Below, piece by piece: positions 1-11,210 of a stretch of 44,133 nt of DNA (position 1 is the first letter of the stretch; every line of letters starts with the position of its first letter). Under the pieces are notes generated by a model. It was not told where the DNA came from, searched no databases, and saw only the letters and a list, made by a program, of their open reading frames with translations. The translations under genes and the position numbers were made by a program. Source of the DNA: Tubiluchus corallicola (taxonomy: Eukaryota > Priapulida > Priapulimorpha > Priapulimorphida > Tubiluchidae); assembly GCA_030141605.1 (NCBI GenBank), contig JAQGDQ010000754.1, forward strand, positions 57,501 to 101,633. Direction: 5' to 3'.

Positions 1-72
1 CTTGGCGCGAGGCCCCCCTGGAGGGTGAGGCCCCGGGGAAGTATCCCCACTCCCCCCCTGAAATAGGCGCTG
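1..72 (-). mobile_element. Terminal fragment of a hAT-like non-autonomous element, cut by the window edge
   Basis: This stretch is the near-exact reverse complement of the left end of the complete element at 14468-15053, sharing the G/C-rich subterminal block and the terminal motif. It ends with CTGAAATAGGCGCTG at 58-72, the inverted terminal repeat. The target-site duplication cannot be tested because the other end lies outside the window. It shows that the family is dispersed and present in both orientations. Confidence 0.7.
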
Positions 73-845
73 TTGGTAGCAATGTTGTAAATGGTCTTAA
101 CTTTGAGGAAATAAATAAACCGAAGAGGATGAGATAAATTCGTAAACTTGGTGCAACTTTATAGTGCAGAGAAAGAACTATATAGGGTTTCACAGTCTAA
201 TCTGCAAACGTTCTGGACATACTTGCTGTGCAGTGTAGCGTGGAAGAAGTTCTAAAAACTACCCCAAGTGCCGCTATAAAACCTTCTGTAAATAAGCAAC
301 CCTCCGTCTGGCCCAGATGCCATCTTCCACTAATATCTCTGCGCATTAGCGACAATATCTTGACGGTTGAAGTGTCACGTGCTCATCATCATTACGTTTC
401 CTGACTTTTCAAACTGCTTTCGTCTCGTTCTTTATCATCGGTTATCTCGCGAACGTGATCTTTGCTGTCGTCTACGTGTTCATCAGCCTCCCTAGTTGTT
501 TTTTCACTCGAAGCAGTGGCACCATGTTGGCGATACGTGTTACTACACGGAGGAGTTAACTTACGTATGGCATGCATGTCAAATCCACACGTGTTTGGAA
601 ATTCCTTCATGTTATGTTTGATGAAACCCATCTGATTATTAACGACCAGCAGGTTGTATAAATTTCGCCCTGGACGCCTGGGCTCTATAGAATATATGAA
701 CTAGCAGCCTGATTCATTTATTTATAGGCGTACAACAAAACTTCAATGGTGAATCAGTTATATATAAATTTTTATAAAAAATGAATGTACAGTTATGTAT
801 TACATAATGTATATAATTATGTAACTAGGCGAAATGATTTTTCGG
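73..845. other. Spacer with no recognised gene
   Basis: Mixed-composition sequence becoming AT-rich after about 720. A 79-codon frame on the minus strand (392-631) has no recognisable domain and is not called. Nothing else supportable was seen. Confidence 0.5.
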
Positions 846-1500
846 ATGGTCACGGTGTTTGCTTAGGGTCCGAAGTTAAGCATAACCGAGGCTGATTAAC
901 AAACGGTAGAGTGACCACCACATTCAGCTAATACTTACCACACTGATTCGTGCTGTTTTGCTCGCTGAGGGTGGATCTAGGGTACGAAGTTAAGCACAAC
1001 TGAGGCTGATTAACAAACGGTAGAGTGACCACCACATTCAGCTAATACTTACCACACTGATTCGTGCTGTTTTCCTCGCTGAGGGTGGATCTATTCACAT
1101 TCGATCATAGCTGAAATGCCTCGCTGAGGGTGGATCTAGGGTACGAAGTTAAGCACTACTGAGGCTGATTAACAAACGGTAGAGTGACCACCACATTCAG
1201 CTAATACTTACCACACTGATTCGTGCTGTTTTCCTCGCTGAGGGTGCATCTAGGGTACGAAGTTAAGCACAACTGAGGCTGATTAACAAACGGTAGAGTG
1301 ACCACCACATTCAGCTAATACTTACCACACTGATTCGTGCTGTTTTGCTCGCTGAGGGTGCATCTAGGGTACGAAGTTAAGCACTACTGAGGCTGATTAA
1401 CAAAGGGTACAATGGCCACCACATTCAGCTAATACTTACCATACTGATTCGTGCTATTTTCCTCGCTGAGGGTGCAACTATTCACATTCGTTCATAGCTG
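846..1500 (+). repeat. Tandem array of a 114-bp unit derived from 5S rRNA
   Basis: Five units are anchored by GAAGTTAAGC at 872, 986, 1145, 1259 and 1373 (steps of 114, 159, 114, 114), and a partial sixth unit ends near 1487. The anchor is the conserved box A region of metazoan 5S rRNA (CCGAAGTTAAGCA in the first unit). About 35 bases on, GAGTGACCACC resembles the 5S segment GGGTGACCGCC, and AATACT then GTGCTGTTTT resemble the 5S 3' end. The first third of 5S is not recognisable and box C is degraded, so these are relics or a 5S-derived mobile unit rather than working genes. The 159-bp step carries 45 extra bases that match the sequence just beyond the array end (ATTCACATTCG at about 1093 and 1481), so the array grew by duplicating units together with its own flank. 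Confidence 0.65.
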
Positions 1501-2370
1501 AAATGTCTGTGCCAGTTGAGGCTTTTATATTTTACATGAACAGCCATAATAACGAGTCACTTTTCTGTCTTGTCAATAAATATCTGATCTGTAATAAGTA
1601 AGTAACTACTGAGTGCCATATACTAGCCAAACTACAAAAACTAAGAATGCATCTATGTAGAATTGATAATTGTTCTTACTAGGTGATAAAATGATGGCCT
1701 TACAAGAGATTCTACCCTATTGTCTCGTATCGATTGTATTGCAGCACATTTACATTTGTTATTTCTTTACTCATATAACTTCTTTACCTCTGCATTCACT
1801 AAATAAACAGTACACTAAGGCACTTCTTGAATCTTACGTATAAATCAATTTTTTGTCTATTAGATGTACATTCTTGCGGTAATTTTTGCTGAAAAACAAT
1901 TTTTTATAAGGTGCAAACTCACTTTCTATGGAACGATTGGTTTTTTTGCTGTTGTTGTATTTTTGTTTTTTGTATTTATGGACGTTTATGTATTTTTTGA
2001 TAGTTGTGTTTTGCTGTCATTAGCGTCTTTTTGTTTACTGTCTTTTGAGAAGGGTGGTTGACTCGATAACCTTTGGTTTTTCGCCACCCTTTCTCCAATG
2101 TTCGTTTGTATTTTTGTGTATTTTGTTGTCAAATTATTGTAAATTTATGGAGAAAAATAAAAAAAATTACTAATTCAGTGTAAATCATTATTATCGTAAT
2201 ATGAATTTAGTTTTTTCTGTTGTTTTTCCCAATACAACTTGCTTTTCAAATTGTTTTTCTAAAGCAGCACTAGTGATGTTTTCGCCATTAAGGTTAATGT
2301 TTTTGTGTCTTAATTGTTTATATTGCTATGATTGGTATCTACTAGAAATATGGGGTGAAAGATAACCAAT
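1501..2370. other. AT-rich spacer with a T-rich stretch and a hairpin
   Basis: A 65-codon hydrophobic frame at 1864-2061 is low-complexity TTT/GTT sequence and is not called. The segment holds the hairpin at 2047-2095, followed by A-rich AATAAA-like sequence near 2155, which could be the decayed 3' end of a plus-strand retroelement. Confidence 0.4.
2047..2095 (+). other. Stem-loop, possible retroelement 3' UTR hairpin
   Basis: GAGAAGGGTGG at 2047-2057 pairs with CCACCCTTTCTC at 2084-2095 with one bulged base and a 26-nt loop. About 60 bases downstream there is an A-rich AATAAA stretch. This arrangement resembles the 3' stem-loops of several non-LTR retrotransposons, but no coding remnant was found upstream. 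Confidence 0.4.
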
Positions 2371-3010
2371 GTTTTTTTATTTATTATTATTATCACATTC
2401 AGTACAATATAATGACATAAAGCACACAGTGACATCAAAATTATTACATCTACTATATTAAATTGTTATGTTTCATACACTATCGTTATCATAAAAGAAT
2501 AATTGTACTGCAGTGGGCTAGAGAAGCAAAGGCTTGTATAAGCCCACTGTCATGTGAACCTGATAAAAAAGAATGGATGAGTGAACAAAAAAAGAAACTG
2601 GGAGAAAGGTTAGATCACACAGGAAGGGTAGAAGGATGTGTTAGTGGAAATAGTAGGAAGAAAGATAATAGATTGCGCTATGTTGACATCAGCTCTAAAG
2701 ATTTATCAATGATGCCTTGTTTTGCATAATCTGTACCAGGATTGTGGTATGACTACTGCAGTAGGTGTGGGAAATTAGGAAGTGTTGTACTTGTTGAGAA
2801 TCATTGCTCTGTATTTCTTTTTAAATTTTTGAATTGGCTGAACAGTTTCTAATTCATCATTTATGTCATTCCAAAGCCTTGGACCAACATTTGCAATGAA
2901 TTGCCACGTCTGTTCTACAGAAATTCACGACAAACTCATTCATTCTGGTTGCGTAACTCCGATTATTAGACTGGATTATTAGAGACGTTGGAAAGAGATG
3001 ACCATGTTAT
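2371..3010 (-). mobile_element. 3' end of a degraded non-LTR retrotransposon
   Basis: Read on the minus strand this runs from a reverse-transcriptase C-terminal remnant (3010 to about 2797), through a 3' UTR, to a TAA/TAAA-rich tail at 2371-2391. The UTR contains a 9-bp perfect hairpin, CAGTGGGCT at 2511-2519 pairing with AGCCCACTG at 2541-2549, with a smaller AAGC/GCTT stem inside its loop. Such tails and hairpins are usual in APE-type non-LTR elements. No target duplication could be defined. Confidence 0.55.
2797..3010 (-). pseudogene. Reverse transcriptase C-terminal remnant (non-LTR)
   Basis: The minus strand encodes a piece containing NEFVVNFCRT, then after a +1 change of frame GPRLWNDINDELETVQ followed by a lysine-rich FKKKY stretch. 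The pattern 'R-T ... N-x-G-P-R-L-W-N ... F-K-K' is the familiar C-terminal tail of many invertebrate non-LTR retrotransposon polyproteins, just before the stop codon. The frame is broken at least once, so this is a relic. The upstream RT core is not visible. I am confident about the broad family and unsure of the clade. Confidence 0.6.
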
Positions 3011-4051
3011 ATTAATTATCAAGCGTTTCACATTCTACAGTACATTTTTCATCTGCAACTCCAAGAAAACGTCAGCTATCACTAGGCCTTCCTGACAATG
3101 AGTTGACAAATATGATCCGGAATTCCGTTTGCGATGTCCATCAGCTTCCTTCCTCGACATTTTTGCGCATTCCAGAAGTTCGGTTGGTTAAATGTAATTC
3201 TCCTGTAGGCGCTGTTCGAACAATCGTCCTCTTCCTGCTCTCCAAACAGCCCACTCCAGGAGCTTAATTGGATCCACTTGTAATTTCTTCTCATAGAATC
3301 TTCGAGTGAAAAATCCTGTAACGATGATCTATGTGGGCGGACAATGATCCCTGATCATGCATCACGTCAGGAAAGTCTAGTGGGCAGATTTTTCTGAACC
3401 CACTTCATGATTGCCACTTCAAATACTCATTCTGTAATAGCGGCATGAATTGATTTATCAACTGTCACAACGTCTGGCGATTCCAGAGACTTAATTTTGC
3501 AAAGTTTGAGAGTAAAATCGTGCATATCAATCATTAATTTATCCATTTGTTCACAGTTCGTGGAGGCAGCTGCTCTAACAAAGCTGCCAGAGCATTGCAA
3601 TCAAGGGATGACATATCCCAAGCTGAGAAAGCATTTCTGTGGAGATAAACTTCACTATAAAACAACAGCATTTCGATCTTATTTATACTTTCCGTTTGGT
3701 ATAATTTATGTAGATTTGTATAATAATAAACTAAATGCTATAAGAATTTTAGGCTTGATAAATGTCTTGCATTATATTCATACGGAATGTTGTGAATTCG
3801 ACTGAAGATTAAGATGGTGACATCGTGCAATAAATATTTCGAAATACTCTGAGCTCCGTAGGTTAAAAACACATCCTAAACAACCATCTAAATTCTAGAC
3901 ATCATACATACATATATTGAAACATGTATTGGCCTTTTTAACCCTGAAATTACCTAAAAGCTTGAATAGTGGTAACAATTAACCTAGCGTCTGTTATACA
4001 TATATATAATTTCTTACTGATGTCGTTCAGTAATTATTCTTTGGTGAGCAT
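3011..4051. other. Spacer with no recognised gene
   Basis: Two open frames (3082-3294 minus, 70 codons; 3497-3805 plus, 102 codons) have no domain that I recognise and no supporting splice or promoter context. They are left uncalled. Confidence 0.4.
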
Positions 4052-4290
<239 letters not shown>

Positions 4291-4415
4291 CAGACCGAGG
4301 GTATGTATGTACTGGTCATATGTATGATACATACATATCATGAGCCCTGACTTTTGCGTCAATTTTAGTATTAACAGTTACATTTGCTAACACTAAAATT
4401 ATCTTAAAAGTTACT

Positions 4416-4742
4416 AACACGCGTCATTGATCCATATTTTGGTGGTCGTGGATGGACTGAACACAGTTATTACTTTCGTTTAGTGATTACAGTACTATAA
4501 ACTTTAGGTTCCCATCTTTATATTAATAAGATTAATTATTATAATCATCACCAGGTGTCGCTTCTTGTTTCTAAGTTACGGACGCGCGTCATTGATCCAT
4601 ATTTTGGTGGTCGTGGATGGACTGAACACAGTTATTACTTTCGTTTAGTGATTATAGTAATATAAACTTTAGGTTCCAATCTTTATATTAATGAGATTAA
4701 TTATTATAATCATCACCAGGTGCCGCTTCTTGTTTCTGACTT
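4416..4742. repeat. Two-copy tandem duplication, 165-bp unit
   Basis: The segment starting GCGTCATTGATCC at 4421 recurs at 4586 with only a few differences and runs to TTGTTTCTGACTTC at about 4740. Spacing is 165 bp. It is not related to the other arrays in the window and shows no coding signal. Confidence 0.85.
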
Positions 4743-5575
4743 CGTCAAAATATAATATGGTTCTTTTACTCAAGGGATTTATAATGGTAGCTACATGTGT
4801 TCGTATTACATTACTATGAGAGTCACTCGAGCCATCATGATATCGTGTCACCTGTCAAGCTACGAATTATATAGATGCGCATTATTTCACGTCATTGAAA
4901 CCAATCATTTTACCGCCTTCACTTTATAGATCCGTGCACAATCTCAGGAACGCTATGCTACGTGTGATTTTCCCTTTCCCTGTAGCATTACCGCTTCAAC
5001 AGTTGACAGGTAACAGTATCAGAAAGCAGAAGCGTTGTCATGGTAACCGTTACACGCTTTGGATTTTACATTATTCTCTGCAGTAGCATCGCCAATAATA
5101 CAGCATAGAGATTGGTTAAATTTTCAGACTGACGACACAATGGAATTAATGTGCAGCGAAGGCAGGAGAACTTGAATACCAAACTAAGGTCACCTGATAC
5201 AGAGATGCCTTGCAATATGCATCAAAGACTCATCTAATATTTTTGTTTGTCCTTAGTGCATAAACCAAGGTGCAAAAAATGAACAGTAATATGCACTATC
5301 TGAAATGTACTTGTCTTTTGACTTACACATATATATACTATATATATATATATTAACACAAATGAAAATTTTTTTTCTAAAGTTTTTTCTTGTACATTAG
5401 ATGTAAGAAGTAATACTAGCAATGAACAAATACGGACTGTAAATTTCATTAAAGAAGTTATATGAGCTCTAGAACGTAATTGTTTTGATTTTTTGACAGG
5501 AATGAGTTGTACGCCATACTAACATATCTTAACTCTCATTTAATTTTATATATTCACATCTCTTATTAATCTTGT
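4743..5575. other. AT-rich spacer
   Basis: No conserved coding or repeat signal was seen apart from a short TA-rich run at about 5330-5353. The short frames at 4895-5086 and 5234-5449 are not recognisable. Confidence 0.4.
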
Positions 5576-5730
5576 TAATTAATGTTATTTTGCTTTTTCA
5601 TCTGTTTGTTTATTTGATGTGATTGCACCATGAGTAGGAATGAAAATGATATATATAATTTTTATTTATACTCGTGGTGCAATCACATCAAATAAACAAA
5701 TAGATCAACAAGCAAAATTAACATTAATTA
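5576..5730. repeat. Long near-perfect palindrome (snapback hairpin)
   Basis: The left arm (5576-5636) and right arm (5669-5730) are reverse complements over about 61 bases with only a few mismatches. They are separated by a 32-base AT-rich loop. The arms share the core TTTGATGTGATTGCACCA. This fits a foldback or MITE-type element, or an inverted duplication formed at a replication fork. I see no clear target duplication. Confidence 0.85.
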
Positions 5731-6165
5731 TATTTACGAAACAAAATGATTAGATCAGTTTTTGATACATTTTGTAACGAATCTATATCCAGTGGTCTAA
5801 ACATTGTTTTGAATCGTCAAGGAACCTTTTTCCATGCCGAAGTTATATCAGCTGTGTAATATATACGCTCAAACCAAAGTTGCGTTCCCATATCTATGTT
5901 AGTTTATTCTGCAAAATACAACTTTTCTGTAGTCTACAATTACTACATCTACAAAAGTACTGAAATAAGTGCTAGGAAAATAAGTGCTACAGATTACTAC
6001 GTTACACTAAAAAGCTAAAAATGTATACATACATTGTTGGTCCAATATTGAGTCGAGAAAAAGCCAGAATGTCAGTAAAAGGTAGCAGTATAATTATAAT
6101 TCAAATTTTAAATGTAACAGAGACGTGTGTACATGACAAGTTCCACCTATACAATGTCAGAGTAG
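5731..6165. other. AT-rich spacer before the 69-bp satellite
   Basis: No recognisable gene or repeat. Confidence 0.4.
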
Positions 6166-9100
6166 AAAAAGTAGTCTAGCTTGTTGAACTACAGTCTAAT
6201 ATATTGTGGCTTCTAATGCATATACTACCTTGGGAAGGGGTAGTCTAGCTTGTTGAACTACAGTCTAATATATTGTGGCTTCTAATGCATATACTACCTT
6301 GAGAAGGGGTAGTCTAGCTTGTTGAACTACAGTCTAATATATTGTAGCTTCTAATGCATATACTACCTTGAGAAGGGGTAGTCTAGCTTGTTGAGCTACA
6401 GTCTAATATATCGTAGCTTCTAATGCATATACTACCTTGAGAAGATACGTCTAGCTTGTTGAGCTACAGTCTAATATATTGTGGCTCGTAATGCATATAC
6501 TACCTTGGGAAGGGGTAGTCTAGCTTGTTGAACTACAGTATAATATATTGTGGCTTCTAATGCATATACTACCTTGAGAAGGGGTAGTCTAGCTTGTTGA
6601 ACTACAGTCTAATATATTGTGGCTTCTAATGCATATACTACCTTGAGAAGGGGTAGTCTAGCTTGTTGAGCTACAGTCTAATATATTGTAGCTTCTAATG
6701 CATATACTACCTTGAGAAGATACGTCTAGCTTGTTGAGCTACAGTCTAATATATTGTGGCTTCTAATGCATATACTACCTTGGGAAGGGGTAGTCTAGCT
6801 TGTTGAACTACAGTCTAATATATTGTGGCTTCTAATGCATATACTACCTTGGGAAGGGGTAGTCTAGCTTGTTGAACTACAGTCTAATATATTGTGGCTC
6901 GTAATGCATATACTACCTTGAGAAGGGGTAGTCTAGCTTGTTGAGCTACAGTCTAATATATTGTGGCTTCTAATGCATATACTACCTTGAGAAGGGGTAG
7001 TCTAGCTTGTTGAACTACAGTCTAATATATTGTGGCTTCTAATGCATATACTACCTTGAGAAGGGGTAGTCTAGCTTGTTGAACTACAGTCTAATATATT
7101 GTGGCTTCTAATGCATATACTACCTTGAGAAGGGGTAGTCTAGCTTGTTGAACTACAGTCTAATATATTGTGGCTTCTAATGCATATACTACCTTGGGAA
7201 GGGGTAGTCTAGCTTGTTGAACTACAGTCTAATATATTGTGGCTTCTAATGCATATACTACCTTGGGAAGGGGTAGTCTAGCTTGTTGAACTACAGTCTA
7301 ATATATTGTGGCTTCTAATGCATATACTACCTTGGGAAGGGGTAGTCTAGCTTGTTGAACTACAGTCTAATATATTGTGGCTTCTAATGCATATACTACC
7401 TTGGGAAGGGGTAGTCTAGCTTGTTGAACTACAGTCTAATATATTGTGGCTTCTAATGCATATACTACCTTGAGAAGGGGTAGTCTAGCTTGTTGAACTA
7501 CAGTCTAATATATTGTGGCTTCTAATGCATATACTACCTTGAGAAGGGGTAGTCTAGCTTGTTGAACTACAGTCTAATATATTGTGGCTTCTAATGCATA
7601 TACTACCTTGAGAAGGGGTAGTCTAGCTTGTTGAACTACAGTCTAATATATTGTGGCTTCTAATGCATATACTACCTTGGGAAGGGGTAGTCTAGCTTGT
7701 TGAACTACAGTCTAATATATTGTGGCTTCTAATGCATATACTACCTTGAGAAGGGGTAGTCTAGCTTGTTGAACTACAGTCTAATATATTGTGGCTTCTA
7801 ATGCATATACTACCTTGAGAAGGGGTAGTCTAGCTTGTTGAACTACAGTCTAATATATTGTGGCTTCTAATGCATATACTACCTTGAGAAGGGGTGGTCT
7901 AGCTTGTTGAACTACAGTCTAATATATTGTGGCTTCTAATGCATATACTACCTTGGGAAGGGGTAGTCTAGCTTGTTGAACTACAGTCTAATATATTGTG
8001 GCTTCTAATGCATATACTACCTTGGGAAGGGGTAGTCTAGCTTGTTGAACTACAGTCTAATATATTGTGGCTTCTAATGCATATACTACCTTGGGAAGGG
8101 GTAGTCTAGCTTGTTGAACTACAGTCTAATATATTGTGGCTTCTAATGCATATACTACCTTGGGAAGGGGTAGTCTAGCTTGTTGAACTACAGTCTAATA
8201 TATTGTGGCTTCTAATGCATATACTACCTTGAGAAGGGGTAGTCTAGCTTGTTGAACTACAGTCTAATATATTGTGGCTTCTAATGCATATATTACCTTG
8301 GGAAAAAGTAGTCTAGCTTGTTGAACTACAGTCTAATATATTGTGGCTTCTAATGCATATACTACCTTGGGAAGGGTAGTCTAGCTTGTTGAACTACAGT
8401 CTAATATATTGTGGCTTCTAATGTATATACTACCTTGAGAAAGGGTAGTCTAGCTTGTTGAACTACAGTCTAATATATTGTGGCTTCTAATGTATATACC
8501 TGGGAAGGGGTAGTCTAGCTTGTTGAACTACAGTCTAATATATTGTGGCTTCTAATGCATATACTACCTTGAGAAGGGGTAGTCTAGCTTGTTGAACTAC
8601 AGTCTAATATATTGTGGCTTCTAATGTATATACTACCTTGGGAAGGGGTAGTCTAGCTTGTTGAACTACAGTCTAATATATTGTGGCTTCTAATGCATAT
8701 ACTACCTTGAGAAGGGGTAGTCTAGCTTGTTGAACTACAGTCTAATATATTGTGGCTTCTAATGTATATACTACCTTGAGAAGGGGTAGTCTAGCTTGTT
8801 GAACTACAGTCTAATATATTGTGGCTTCTAATGCATATACTACCTTGGGAAGGAGCAGTCTAGCTTGTTGAACTACAGTCTAATATATTGTGGCTTCTAA
8901 TGTATATACTACCTTGGGAAGGAGTAGTCTAGCTTGTTGAACTACAGTCTAATATATTGTGGCTTCTAATGCATATACTACCTTGAGAAGGGGTAGTCTA
9001 GCTTGTTGAACTACAGTCTAATATATTGTGGCTTCTAATGCATATACTACCTTGAGAAGGGGTAGTCTAGCTTGTTGAACTACAGTCTAATATATTGTGG

Positions 9101-9271
9101 CTTCTAATGCATATACTACCTTGGGAAGGGGTAGTCTAGCTTGTTGAACTACAGTCTAATATATTGTGGCTTCTAATGCATATACTACCTTGAGAAGGGG
9201 TAGTCTAGCTTGTTGAACTACAGTCTAATATATTGTGGCTTCTAATGCATATACTACCTTGAGAAGGGGTA
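6166..9271. repeat. 69-bp satellite array, about 45 copies
   Basis: GTAGTCTAGC recurs at 6171, 6240, 6309 and onward every 69 bp to about 9271. Units are nearly identical. Variants include AACTAC/GAGCTAC, GGGAAGG/GAGAAGG, GGCTTC/GGCTCG and a changed junction GATACGTCTAG. The changed junction appears at about 6443 and 6719, four units apart, which suggests a local four-unit higher-order duplication. Each unit junction can fold as ACTACC/GGTAGT with a 9-nt loop. All frames are closed by stops, so the array is non-coding. Confidence 0.97.
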
Positions 9272-9626
9272 ATGGACCAAAACATTTCTACCTGCAACAA
9301 GCTGTTTGGTGGTTTCCACTTTAGTTCGCTGCTTAGTCTATGGAACTCCTAAATGAGATTCTATCTCATTAGCTGACGGTCATCATACGAAAATCGACAG
9401 CTTAATATATTTCTTATTTAACGTTGATGAGATTCTGTGCAACTGTGCAAGCGCATGCGCATAATCAAGCTTTAAAACAATTTATAGTTTATGATTCAAA
9501 AGAAACAGCTATAAATCTGATGATGCATAACATAAAACTGTCATAGAGTTTTTATATACAGTGATACTCGGGGTCGACTTCCAGAAGGCATGCATTATTA
9601 ACAAACGATCATCACGCGGCGTGAGC
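9272..9626. other. Spacer between satellite and transposon copy
   Basis: Unique-looking sequence with no recognisable feature. Confidence 0.4.
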
Positions 9627-10003
9627 TTAAAGGAAGACAGGATGATTGTTCATATACTACCCCATTTTCAAGTCCGATAAAAAGTTGACATTTTAACACG
9701 ATAATTAGATAATAGATTGAAAACTTAATTAACGGCGGGCGAGCCCAACTAGTGATGACATCACAAACTAACATTATTTTCAATAGCAAAAATATTCCAC
9801 GAGCGTGTTGTACGTGTTTGCGAGAGGTAAAATTGAAGTACAGTGCTACTGTAAGATATTCAGTGTTGTACTAAAACTACACAAGTACAGGTACAGCACC
9901 TGTTTTTTGTGCAGTGCCTTTCCGAAATGCAGGCGCTAGTACCCGTCTAATTAGCGAATGGCCAAATGCATGCAACAGCGAAGAACTAGTGGCGCGAGTG
10001 AAC
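9627..10003 (-). mobile_element. Copy A of a TTAA-bounded dispersed element (truncated)
   Basis: The copy begins TTAAAGGAAGACAGG at 9627 and is collinear with the full-length copy at 40863-41490. It has lost about 22 bp around 9692 and roughly 120 bp near 9885, relative to that copy. Similarity stops near 10003, where the GT-rich minisatellite begins inside the element at the position of its GTGTTTGTGTGG motif. Frames such as 9598-9789 reflect sequence shared among copies, not a maintained protein, because other copies carry stops there. Confidence 0.75.
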
Positions 10004-11161
10004 TAGTGTGTGTGTGTGTGCGTGCGTGCGTGCGTGGGTGCGTGTGTGTGTAAAATTGCAGCCATTCTCGTGCAGGCGCCATCTTTGTTCTCAGTCGTGT
10101 GTGTGTCTGTAAAATTGTAGCCATTCTCGTGCAGGCGCCATCTTTGTTCTCAGTCGTGTGTGTGTGTGTGTGTGTAAAATTGCATCCATTCTCGTGCAGG
10201 CGCCATCTTTGTTCTCAGTCGTGTGTGTGTGTGTAAAATTGCAGCCATTCTCGTGCAGGCGCCATCTTTGTTCTCAGTCGTGTGTGTGTGTGTGTGTAAA
10301 ATTGCAGCCATTCTCGTGCAGGCGCCATCTTTGTTCTCAGTCGTGTGTGTGTCTGTAAAATTGTAGCCATTCTCGTGCAGGCGCCATCTTTGTTCTCAGT
10401 CGTGTGTGTGTGTGTGTGTGTGTGTAAAATTGCATCCATTCTCGTGCAGGCGCCATCTTTGTTCTCAGTCGTGTGTGTGTGTGTGTGTAAAATTGCAGCC
10501 ATTCTCGTGCAGGCGCCATCTTTGTTCTCAGTCGTGTGTGTGTGTGTGTGTAAAATTGCATCCATTCCCGTGCAGGCGCCATCTTTGTTCTCAGTCGTGT
10601 GTGCGTGTGTGTAAAATTGTAGCCATTCCCGTGCAGGCGCCATCTTTGTTCTCAGTCGTGTGTGTGTGTGTGTGTAAAACTGCATCCATTCCCGTGCAGG
10701 CGCCATCTTTGTTCTCAGTCGTGTGCGTGTGTGTAAATCTGCATCCATTCCCGTGCAGGCGCCATCTTTGTTCTCAGTCGTGTGTGTGTGTGTGTGTGTG
10801 TAAAACTGCATCCATCCCCTTGCAGGCGCCATCTTTGTTCTCAGTCGTGCGTGTGTGTGTGTGTAAAACTGCATCCATTCCCGTGCAGGCGCCATCTTTG
10901 TTCTCAGTCGTGTGTGTGTGTGTGTGTAAAACTGCATCCATTCCCGTGCAGGCGCCATCTTTGTTCTCAGTCGTGCGTGTGTGTGTGTGTGTAAAATTGC
11001 AGTCACTCCCCTTGCAGGCGCCATCTTTGTTCTCACTCGTGCGTGTGTGTGTGTGTGTAAAACTGCATCCATTCCCGTGCAGGCGCCATCTTTGTTCTCA
11101 CTCGTGTGTGTGTGTGTGTAAAACTGCATCCATTCCCGTGCAGGCGCCATCTTTGTTCTCA

Positions 11162-11210
<49 letters not shown>

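Noticed and set aside
1864-2061. A 65-codon hydrophobic membrane-like peptide
   Set aside because: Low-complexity TTT/GTT-rich DNA gives Phe/Val/Leu by composition. No start context or homology can be argued.
2463-2729. An 88-codon plus-strand frame
   Set aside because: It runs antisense through the retroelement 3' UTR, including its hairpin, and resembles no protein family.
6166-9271. CRISPR-like regular spacing of a conserved repeat
   Set aside because: The whole 69-bp unit is conserved with no unique spacers, and the context is eukaryotic. The same holds for the 71-bp and 86-bp arrays.
9598-9789. A conserved small protein (LKIMLVCDVI...SWARPPLIK) shared by two transposon copies
   Set aside because: The shared residues reflect DNA homology. 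The corresponding frame carries stops in the other two copies.
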